Notes under the pieces: generated by a model
Databases searched by the model: none
The model's input: the letters and a program-made list of their open reading frames with translations, nothing else
What the model was told of the DNA's origin: nothing
Made by a program: the position numbers and the translations under genes
Assembly (NCBI GenBank): GCA_021847385.1
Contig: JAJZTV010000140.1
Coordinates: 1-5,770, forward strand
DNA from: Pseudomonadota bacterium
GTDB taxonomy: Bacteria > Pseudomonadota > Gammaproteobacteria > Burkholderiales > Thiobacillaceae
Direction: 5' to 3'
Length of the DNA stretch: 5,770 nucleotides
In this document: one piece after another, positions 1-4,862 of the stretch
Position numbering within the stretch: the stretch's first letter is position 1
How the letters are laid out: each line of letters starts with the position of its first letter

Positions 1-324
1 GTAATCCACCACCACCACCGACACCTGCTCGAAGCGATGCTCGTTGTGCACCTCGCGATGGATCAGGTCCACGTCCAGATCGATCGCGCGGTGCCCATAG
101 GGCAACTCCTCCGGGAACGGGTAGGGCGCGAAATAGCGGCCGGTCTCCGGGATGACCCGGCCTTCCATATTGACCATCATCAGCGCATCGGCCACCGAAT
201 CGAACAGGCGGAAGGCCAGCTTGGGATCGAGATGGAGGATCAGGTTGTCCAGGAAAGACACGCTGTCGTCGACGAAGACGACCGTGGTCGGAAAATAAAA
301 GGGAAGTATCTCGTAGCGCTTCAT
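1..324 (-). CDS. LqsR-like response regulator, N-terminal part (3' end beyond window)
   Basis: Partial gene read from ATG at 324 leftwards; 108 residues are visible and the frame is still open at base 1. The start MKRYEILPFYFPTTVVFVDD gives a receiver-domain first strand with the acidic pair D19-D20. A later hydrophobic strand, VSVVVVDY (residues 101-108), ends in D107, the likely phospho-acceptor. The gap from D20 to D107 is about 87 residues, against roughly 44 in CheY, so an extra segment (about residues 50-100, with ETGRYFAPYPFPEELPYGH) is inserted. From memory, Legionella LqsR likewise has its phospho-Asp near residue 108, which supports kinship. The start overlaps the upstream kinase stop as ATGA, so the two are almost certainly translationally coupled; a weak GAGG lies about 12 nt upstream. 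The probable role is accepting phosphate from the adjacent kinase. The output domain is not in the window. Confidence 0.75.
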   Translation of the reverse strand, partial: MKRYEILPFYFPTTVVFVDDSVSFLDNLILHLDPKLAFRLFDSVADALMMVNMEGRVIPETGRYFAPYPFPEELPYGHRAIDLDVDLIHREVHNEHRFEQVSVVVVDY

Positions 325-1628
325 GGCTTGGGCAACCTCAATGTGAATTCCGTGTACTGTCCGAGTTGCGAGTCGCAAACGATGTCGCCATCGAAGGCCC
401 GCAGCACGTCGCGGCAAAAGGCCAGGCCGATGCCGGCGCCCATCAGGCTATCGCCGCCGGCCGGCCAGGAATAAAACCGGGTGAACACATGGGGCAGCAC
501 GGCGGGCGCGATGCCCGACCCCGTGTCGCGGAAGACCAGCAGGTTCTCCTTGGCCGCGGTCTCGAGCCGAACGGTTATATTGCCCTTGCCCGCGCGGGCG
601 ATGTGGCGCAGGGCGTTTTTCAGCAAATTGAACAGCACATGCACCATGAGCAATTCGCTGCCCTTGAAGACGAAATCCGCCTGCTTTTCCCACGAGGCCA
701 AGGCCCGCTCCCTTTCGCTGGCGAAAGGGTAACGCTGCAAGGCTGTCTCCACGCACTTGGCCATCGAACAAAGGCTTCTATCGCTGCTCTTCAATCCCGT
801 GGGATATACGCTGGTCAGCAACATGTCGATGATGGTGTTGGAGTAATACGCCTCCATGCCGATGCGATCGAGCACCCCTTCCATGGAGCGCAGGTGCACG
901 GCGCGTATCGCTTGCACATCCAGGCCATGGGCCTGCGCTTGGCGATAGGCATCGAGCAACACGGGCAGATAACTTCGCAGACCGGCCGCGCCGCTATTGA
1001 TGCCGAGCAAGGGCGTGCGTAATTCATGGGCGATGCCACTGGCCGTGGCCAACATGGCTCGCGCTTGTTCCCGTTTTACTACTTCTGATGTGTAGTTCGC
1101 CATGGACCCAAATATGAGAGCAAATACATATATGGGTAGGTAACCCATCTGCGTAGCTACAGACCAAGGTATTTCCGTCGTAAATGTATATGCCAACCAA
1201 GCTGCACAGACACCTACCACGAAGTGAATGATCAAGTTCAACCAATCCAACATCAGCGCCATTGCAAACACTGCGATTAGGGCTGAAAGGAGCCAAACCG
1301 TCGCACCTTGGTTCATCAACAACATATAAGTGAAGAAGAACGGGAGTGCATAAAGGAGCACGATATATGTGTATAGCGGTAAAAATCGCCGCCAACGACT
1401 CGGCCAGTAACCGGCAAACAAAATAGGGAGGCAAAGAGCCATCCCTACTAAACGCAACCCGAGGTTCTCATAGGACTGTGGAAAAAAGTCATGCCAAACG
1501 AAGTAGTAGAGTGGGAATCCAAGCACTCCGATCAGTCCCAACCCCACGAAACGTGCTTCAAGATACTGAACGTTACGTTCATGCGCTCCGTAGACCTTGC
1601 CCCATATTTTTTTTAGCGTGTCTTGCAC
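321..1628 (-). CDS. LqsS/CqsS-like membrane sensor histidine kinase
   Basis: A 435-aa hybrid-less histidine kinase. The N-terminal half has about six hydrophobic segments (approximately 24-44, 58-74, 82-104, 109-128, 130-150, 163-178) with almost no periplasmic domain, as in the CqsS/LqsS receptors that sense alpha-hydroxyketones within the membrane. The DHp domain has HELRTP with phospho-His H201 (V. cholerae CqsS uses a His at nearly the same position). The ATPase domain shows the N-box NLLKNAL (334-340), G1 DTGSG (368-372), the F-box-like FTRFYS (382-387) and G2 GAGIGLAF (397-404), so all kinase motifs are intact. There is no C-terminal receiver, which fits LqsS rather than CqsS. The GTG start is firm: an in-frame TAA lies two codons upstream and AGGA sits 6 nt before the GTG. 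Ligand identity is inferred; no CqsA/LqsA-type synthase gene is in the window. The sensor half is markedly AT-richer than the kinase half. Confidence 0.88.
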   Translation of the reverse strand: MQDTLKKIWGKVYGAHERNVQYLEARFVGLGLIGVLGFPLYYFVWHDFFPQSYENLGLRLVGMALCLPILFAGYWPSRWRRFLPLYTYIVLLYALPFFFTYMLLMNQGATVWLLSALIAVFAMALMLDWLNLIIHFVVGVCAAWLAYTFTTEIPWSVATQMGYLPIYVFALIFGSMANYTSEVVKREQARAMLATASGIAHELRTPLLGINSGAAGLRSYLPVLLDAYRQAQAHGLDVQAIRAVHLRSMEGVLDRIGMEAYYSNTIIDMLLTSVYPTGLKSSDRSLCSMAKCVETALQRYPFASERERALASWEKQADFVFKGSELLMVHVLFNLLKNALRHIARAGKGNITVRLETAAKENLLVFRDTGSGIAPAVLPHVFTRFYSWPAGGDSLMGAGIGLAFCRDVLRAFDGDIVCDSQLGQYTEFTLRLPKP

Positions 1629-1634
1629 AGATTA

Positions 1635-1638
1635 TCCT
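1635..1638 (-). promoter_or_regulatory. Ribosome binding site of the sensor kinase gene
   Basis: AGGA on the minus strand lies 6 nt before the GTG at 1628. Together with the in-frame TAA at about 1634-1632 it fixes GTG as the translation start. Confidence 0.6.
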
Positions 1639-1716
1639 GTAGTGCCTTGTAGGCTTATCCATCCCTTGCCCGGATTTTGGCAGAAAGGCGGCCGAATTAG
1701 GAGTGCCGCCACCTAC

Positions 1717-1791
1717 AGCCGCCATGCGCCGCACCCGCGGGATGGGCGCGATTGTCTGGACAGCCTGGCCATCGGCCCGCCCATGGCGGCT
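1717..1791. repeat. 10-bp perfect inverted repeat in the divergent intergenic region
   Basis: AGCCGCCATG (1717-1726) is matched exactly by its reverse complement CATGGCGGCT (1782-1791). Inside lies a second short pair, GCGCC (1726-1730) and GGCGC (1745-1749), around a CCCGCGGG palindrome (1734-1741). An 8-T run (1796-1803) follows closely on the plus strand. The layout could be a rho-independent-terminator-like structure or a long-range operator. No plus-strand gene ends upstream, so a terminator role has no obvious client. Confidence 0.4.
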
Positions 1792-1804
1792 TCGATTTTT
1801 TTTC

Positions 1805-1834
1805 TTGACAGCCGCTTATCATTTCCATGATTAT
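1805..1834 (+). promoter_or_regulatory. Predicted sigma70 promoter of the ars operon
   Basis: A perfect -35 TTGACA (1805-1810) is preceded directly by a T8 tract. A -10-like GATTAT (1829-1834) follows after an 18-bp spacer; TGATTA at 17 bp is the alternative. The expected transcript start is at about 1841, the A of the arsR ATG, implying a leaderless or near-leaderless mRNA. The short dyad ATCAT-TTCC-ATGAT (1818-1831) lies between the two hexamers, as expected for a repressor site. Confidence 0.6.
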
Positions 1835-1848
1835 CGAACCATGGAAAT
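1821..1848. promoter_or_regulatory. Candidate ArsR operator: perfect 9-bp dyad over the arsR start
   Basis: ATTTCCATG (1821-1829) and CATGGAAAT (1840-1848) are exact reverse complements with a 10-bp spacer. The dyad covers the -10 region and the first codons of arsR. ArsR/SmtB repressors bind such symmetric sites near their own promoter. The overlapping dyad at 1818-1831 may be the other half of a composite site. Which of the two binds is inferred. Confidence 0.5.
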
Positions 1849-2164
1849 CAAACAGACCGTTCAACGTCTCGCCGCCCTGGCCCAAGAAAACCGGCTGACC
1901 GTCTTTCGCCTGCTGGTCGAGGCCGGCCCGGCGGGCATGGCCGCCGGCCGCATCGCCGAGGCCTTGGGCCTGGCGCCGGCCACGCTCTCCTTCCACCTCA
2001 AGGAACTCACCCACGCCGGCCTGGTGCAAGCCCGCCAAGAGGGCCGGTTCATTTTCTATTCGGCCGATTTCGCGGCGATGAACGACCTCATCGCCACCCT
2101 CACCGAGAACTGCTGCGGCGGCGAGCCCTGCCTGCCCGTCTGCGGCCCCAACTGCAAGGAGTAA
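1841..2164 (+). CDS. arsR: ArsR-family As(III)-responsive repressor
   Basis: A 107-aa winged-helix repressor of the ArsR/SmtB family, about the usual length. Residues 5-28 form the first helices (QTVQRLAALAQENRLTVFRL). The helix-turn-helix covers about residues 36-62 with the recognition segment ATLSFHLKELTHAGLV, and the wing is about 64-73 (ARQEGRFIFY). The classical ELCVCDLC metal site of plasmid R773 ArsR is absent. Cysteines are instead clustered at the C-terminus (C91, C92, C97, C101, C105). This resembles the Acidithiobacillus ferrooxidans type, in which a vicinal Cys pair plus a third Cys near the C-terminus bind As(III). The start at 1841 matches the family N-terminus (MEIKQTVQRL); upstream in-frame starts would add promoter sequence to the protein. 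No SD precedes it. It is first in the operon and probably represses it until arsenite binds. Confidence 0.93.
   Translation: MEIKQTVQRLAALAQENRLTVFRLLVEAGPAGMAAGRIAEALGLAPATLSFHLKELTHAGLVQARQEGRFIFYSADFAAMNDLIATLTENCCGGEPCLPVCGPNCKE
2156..2161 (+). promoter_or_regulatory. Ribosome binding site of arsI
   Basis: AAGGAG overlaps the end of arsR and lies 7 nt before the ATG at 2169, giving coupled translation from arsR into arsI. Confidence 0.7.
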
Positions 2165-2168
2165 TGCC

Positions 2169-2636
2169 ATGAAACGCCTGCACATCCATATCGCGGTCGA
2201 CGACCTCGGCCGGAACATCGACTTCTATTCCAAGCTGTTCGGCCAGGCGCCGACGGTAACCAAGGACGACTATGCCAAGTGGATGCTGGACGACCCGCGG
2301 GTCAACTTCGCCATCTCCGACCGCGGCCGCAGCAAGGGCCTGGATCACTTGGGCCTTCAGGTCGAGTCCGATGCCGAATTGGAAACCGTGCACGGCAACA
2401 TGAACGCCGCCGGCGGCCAGGTGGTTTCGCAAACCGGCACCGCCTGTTGCTATGCCGAATCGAACAAGCATTGGACGGTCGACCCGCAAGGCATCGCCTG
2501 GGAGGCCTTCCACACCCTGAGCGAAGTGCCGATGTTCGGCGGCAACGACATGGGCGCGAAGAAAGGCATCGGCATCGCGGTGCAGTCGGCCTGTTGCGTG
2601 CCCGAGCTGAAAGGAGCCAAGAGTGGCTGCTGCTGA
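2169..2636 (+). CDS. arsI: ArsI, Fe(II)-dependent C-As lyase (glyoxalase/VOC fold)
   Basis: A 155-aa vicinal-oxygen-chelate protein of the ArsI/CadI family. Known ArsI enzymes use non-heme Fe(II) and O2 to cleave the carbon-arsenic bond of trivalent organoarsenicals such as methylarsenite, releasing As(III). Visible signatures are the N-terminal beta strand MKRLHIHIAV with H5 and H7 (one an iron ligand), LDHLGLQV with H60 as second ligand, the family hallmark TACCYAESNKHW with vicinal substrate-binding cysteines C93-C94 and K100, then DPQGIAWEAF with E112 as third ligand. A tail of about 40 residues carries two more vicinal Cys pairs (C142-C143, C154-C155). The gene begins 4 bp after the arsR stop and its 3' end overlaps arsC1 by 14 bp. 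Automated annotation might call it cadmium-induced CadI or a generic glyoxalase; the CC motif and the ars context favour ArsI. Confidence 0.88.
   Translation: MKRLHIHIAVDDLGRNIDFYSKLFGQAPTVTKDDYAKWMLDDPRVNFAISDRGRSKGLDHLGLQVESDAELETVHGNMNAAGGQVVSQTGTACCYAESNKHWTVDPQGIAWEAFHTLSEVPMFGGNDMGAKKGIGIAVQSACCVPELKGAKSGCC
2611..2616 (+). promoter_or_regulatory. Ribosome binding site of arsC1, decides the GTG start
   Basis: AAGGAG lies inside the end of arsI, 6 nt before GTG at 2623. It supports this GTG as the start of arsC1. Confidence 0.65.
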
Positions 2637-3132
2637 ACGCCCGTATAACGTGCTGTTCCTGTGTACCGGCAACTCGGCCCGTTCGATCATGGCCGAGGCC
2701 ATCCTCAACAAGCTGGGCCGGGGCCGCTTCCAAGCCTATAGCGCCGGCAGCAGCCCGGCCGGCCAAGTGAACCCATTCGCCCTGGAACTGCTGCAACGCG
2801 ACAACCTCGCGACCGAGGGCCTGCGCAGCAAATCCTGGGATGAGTTCGCCGCAGCCGGCGCGCCGCACATGGATTTCGTCTTCACGGTCTGCGACAAGGC
2901 CGCCGGCGAGGTCTGCCCGGTTTGGCCCGGCCAGCCGATGACCGCGCATTGGGGCTTCGAAGACCCGGTCGCTTTCCAGGGCGGCGACGAAGAAAAGCGC
3001 CGCTTCTACAGCCACATCTTCATGCAAATCTCCACCCGTCTTCACCTCTTGCTGAGCCTGCCCATCGACAAGCTCGACCGCCTGCGGCTTCAGGAAGAGC
3101 TGCATGCCATCGGGCAGAAGGCGGCCATATGA
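2623..3132 (+). CDS. arsC: Arsenate reductase, LMW-phosphatase family, long form (ArsC1)
   Basis: A 169-aa cytoplasmic protein of the low-molecular-weight tyrosine phosphatase superfamily, where arsenate reductases convert As(V) to As(III). The N-terminal strand and P-loop CTGNSARS give nucleophile C14 and R20 (CX5R). Redox cysteines C90 and C98 follow in VFTVCDKAAGEVCPVWPG, and EDP near residue 114 supplies the general-acid Asp. It is longer than the roughly 131-aa pI258 enzyme, with a C-terminal helical extension (FYSHIFMQISTRLHLLL... to 169). The P-loop has Ala where ArsC2 has Cys. The start is GTG with a good SD; the gene overlaps arsI by 14 bp and acr3 by 4 bp (ATGA). The three Cys suggest a disulfide-relay enzyme reduced by thioredoxin or glutaredoxin; which one cannot be told from sequence. 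Confidence 0.88.
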   Translation: MAAAERPYNVLFLCTGNSARSIMAEAILNKLGRGRFQAYSAGSSPAGQVNPFALELLQRDNLATEGLRSKSWDEFAAAGAPHMDFVFTVCDKAAGEVCPVWPGQPMTAHWGFEDPVAFQGGDEEKRRFYSHIFMQISTRLHLLLSLPIDKLDRLRLQEELHAIGQKAAI

Positions 3133-4271
3133 GCGCGCAGTGCGAAAACGAAGTTTCGGTGGAGGCTAATGCCAGCCAAGCTGGCGTTAAGCGAAGCGGC
3201 CGGAACCAAGTTGCTATCAAGCAGGCGGCCGGCGCCGAGCTCGGCTTTTTCGAGCGCTGGCTCACGCTCTGGGTTTTCTTGAGCATTGCGGCCGGTGTCG
3301 GCCTGGGCCAACTGTTCCCGGCCCCGTTCCAGGCCTTGGGCGCGATGGAAGTGGCCAAGGTCAACCTGCCGGTCGGCCTTCTGATCTGGGTGATGATCAT
3401 CCCGATGCTGCTCAAGATCGACTTCGCCGCCCTGCACGAAGTGAAGCAGCACTGGCGCGGCATCGGCGTCACCTTGTTCGTCAACTGGGCGGTCAAGCCG
3501 TTCTCGATGGCGCTCTTGGGCTGGATTTTCATCCGCCACCTGTTCGCCCCCTATCTGCCGGCCGAACAGATCGACAGCTACATCGCCGGCCTGATCCTGC
3601 TGGCCGCCGCGCCGTGCACGGCCATGGTCTTCGTCTGGAGCCACCTGACGAAGGGCGAGCCGCACTTCACCCTGAGCCAGGTCGCGTTGAACGACGCGAT
3701 CATGATCTTCGCCTTCGCACCCATCGTCGGCCTGCTGCTCGGGCTGTCGGCGATCACCGTGCCCTGGGCCACCTTGTTCCTGTCGGTGCTGCTGTATATC
3801 GTCATCCCGGTGCTGCTGGCCCAGGTTTTCCGGCGCTGGCTGTTGAACCGGGGCGAGGCCGTGTTCCAGGCCACCCTGAAACGCCTGCACCCGATCGGCA
3901 TCAGCGCCCTGCTCGCCACCTTGGTGCTGTTGTTCGCCTTCCAGGGCGAGGCCATCCTGAGCCAGCCCTTGGTGATCGCCATGCTCGCGGTGCCGATCCT
4001 GATCCAGGTCTATTTCAACTCGGGCCTGGCTTATCTGCTGAACAGGAAGTTCGGCGTGGCCCACTGCGTGGCCGGCCCCTCGGCCCTGATCGGCGCCAGC
4101 AATTTCTTCGAACTGGCGGTGGCCGCCGCGATCAGCCTGTTCGGCTTCGAGTCCGGCGCGGCGCTGGCCACTGTGGTCGGCGTGCTGATCGAAGTGCCGG
4201 TCATGCTCTCCGTAGTCAAGATCGTCAACCGCAGCCGGGGCTGGTACGAGGCCGGCGCCGGAACAGCTTAA
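3129..4271 (+). CDS. acr3: Acr3 arsenite efflux permease
   Basis: A 380-aa inner-membrane carrier of the ACR3 (bile/arsenite/riboflavin transporter) family that exports As(III) using the proton motive force. Hydrophobic segments begin at about residue 44 (LTLWVFLSIAAGVGLG), with about ten in total. The conserved pore Cys is C163 in LILLAAAPCTAMVFVWS, and the conserved Glu is E328 in GASNFFELAVAAAI; both are functionally essential in characterised Acr3 proteins. NSGLAYLLNRKFGV (297-310) and LIEVPVMLSVVKIVN (353-367) are also family-typical. The cytosolic N-terminal stretch before TM1 is about 43 residues, polar and basic, longer than in many Acr3 proteins; its opening MSAQCE is common in proteobacterial members. 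The start ATG overlaps the arsC1 stop (ATGA), so reductase and pump are coupled. A longer in-frame ORF upstream is a shadow of arsC1. Confidence 0.95.
   Translation: MSAQCENEVSVEANASQAGVKRSGRNQVAIKQAAGAELGFFERWLTLWVFLSIAAGVGLGQLFPAPFQALGAMEVAKVNLPVGLLIWVMIIPMLLKIDFAALHEVKQHWRGIGVTLFVNWAVKPFSMALLGWIFIRHLFAPYLPAEQIDSYIAGLILLAAAPCTAMVFVWSHLTKGEPHFTLSQVALNDAIMIFAFAPIVGLLLGLSAITVPWATLFLSVLLYIVIPVLLAQVFRRWLLNRGEAVFQATLKRLHPIGISALLATLVLLFAFQGEAILSQPLVIAMLAVPILIQVYFNSGLAYLLNRKFGVAHCVAGPSALIGASNFFELAVAAAISLFGFESGAALATVVGVLIEVPVMLSVVKIVNRSRGWYEAGAGTA
3167..3189 (+). repeat. Stem-loop within the acr3 N-terminal coding sequence
   Basis: TAATGCCAGC (3167-3176) can pair with GCTGGCGTTA (3180-3189) across a 3-nt CAA loop: ten consecutive pairs with one G-U wobble. 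It lies 38 nt into acr3, in the variable polar leader before TM1. It could influence ribosome progress, or be a small inserted palindrome that stayed in frame. Confidence 0.45.
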
Positions 4272-4281
4272 ATATTTTTTC

Positions 4282-4399
4282 ACCGCGAAGGACGCCAAGA
4301 ACACGAAGTAAAAACACTTCGAACATCGATGCGCGGGTAACCGACGGCAGCACATTTCGCCCCGATTTTTACCTTGGTGTTCTTAGCGCCCTTCGCGGT
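4282..4399. repeat. 118-bp imperfect inverted-repeat element between acr3 and arsC2
   Basis: The left arm (4282-4314, starting ACCGCGAAGGACGCCAAGAA) and right arm (4366-4399, ending CTTCGCGGT) are reverse complements at 30 of 33 aligned bases plus one 1-nt gap. They flank a 51-nt centre. The CCGCGAAGGACGC-type sequence resembles dispersed intergenic palindromes seen in many environmental proteobacteria. It starts 11 nt after the acr3 stop and ends 30 nt before the arsC2 ATG, filling almost the whole gap. As RNA it would form a strong hairpin that could protect acr3 mRNA ends or lower arsC2 expression. It has no coding capacity of its own. Confidence 0.75.
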
Positions 4400-4417
4400 C
4401 GACCCGTTTTTTATTTG

Positions 4418-4423
4418 AAAGGA
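4418..4423 (+). promoter_or_regulatory. Ribosome binding site of arsC2
   Basis: AAAGGA lies 6 nt upstream of the ATG at 4430, just outside the inverted-repeat element, so arsC2 has its own translation initiation signal. Confidence 0.65.
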
Positions 4424-4429
4424 AACACG

Positions 4430-4840
4430 ATGTCGCTCCCCACCGTGCTGGTGCTCTGCACCGGCAACTCCTGCCGCTCGCAAATGGCCGAAGTCCTGTT
4501 GAACCATGAGCTGGCCGGCAAGGTGCGCGCCCTCTCGGCCGGCACCAAACCGCAACCCAAGGTGGCCGACGGCGCCATCGAGGCCTTGAAGCTGGCCGGC
4601 CTGCCGACCGACGGCCTGTACCCGAAGGATGTCGACGCGGTGATGAACGAGGACATCGCGCTGGTGGTCACGGTTTGCGACAACGCCAAGGAAAGCTGCC
4701 CCATCTTCCCCAAGCCGGTGCGGTCGATCCACCTGCCCTTCCACGATCCGCACGGCGAACCGCTGGAATCTTTCCTGAAAGTACGCGACGATATCCGCAC
4801 CCGGCTGGTGGCGGCAGTGCGCGAAGCCCTCAGCCTCTGA
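4430..4840 (+). CDS. arsC: Arsenate reductase, short thioredoxin-type (ArsC2)
   Basis: A 136-aa cytoplasmic arsenate reductase close in length and layout to the S. aureus pI258 enzyme. The P-loop CTGNSCRS starts at nucleophile C10 with C15 and R16. The redox pair is C83 and C90 in VTVCDNAKESCP, against C82 and C89 in pI258 ArsC. HDP (D106) supplies the general acid. In that family, arsenate is reduced through a C10-C82-C89 disulfide cascade and the enzyme is regenerated by thioredoxin. It is clearly different from ArsC1 (shorter, Cys in the P-loop, 7- instead of 8-residue Cys spacing), so it is not a recent tandem duplicate. It has its own SD after the inverted-repeat element; the MBL gene follows after 22 bp. 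Confidence 0.93.
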   Translation: MSLPTVLVLCTGNSCRSQMAEVLLNHELAGKVRALSAGTKPQPKVADGAIEALKLAGLPTDGLYPKDVDAVMNEDIALVVTVCDNAKESCPIFPKPVRSIHLPFHDPHGEPLESFLKVRDDIRTRLVAAVREALSL

Positions 4841-4862
4841 TCAACCCACCCGGCGCCATCGC

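Noticed and set aside
7..20. CCACCACCACC microrepeat at the left edge
   Set aside because: It encodes a run of valines in a receiver beta strand, so it is explained by protein structure.
366..1022. 218-codon plus-strand ORF opposite the kinase
   Set aside because: It is antisense to a kinase with all catalytic motifs intact, and its translation shows no recognisable domain; a shadow of GC-rich coding.
1607..1614. A8 run near the 5' end of the kinase gene (possible phase variation)
   Set aside because: Eight bases is short, the frame is intact, and it lies in a locally AT-rich segment; nothing else supports slippage.
1597..1830. 77-codon plus-strand ORF across the intergenic region
   Set aside because: No SD or domain; it overlaps the kinase start and the ars promoter.
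1703..1840. Longer arsR start upstream
   Set aside because: It would translate the promoter, T8 tract and dyad; the ArsR family N-terminus begins at 1841.
3165..3192. attC-like core (GTTAAGC next to a hairpin)
   Set aside because: Only one core matches the GTTRRRY pattern, no partner RYYYAAC is present, and it lies within the acr3 reading frame.
3090..4355. 421-codon minus-strand ORF opposite acr3
   Set aside because: Its translation is dominated by D, Q, H, R and G, as expected from the antisense of a hydrophobic GC-rich gene, and acr3 is clearly real.
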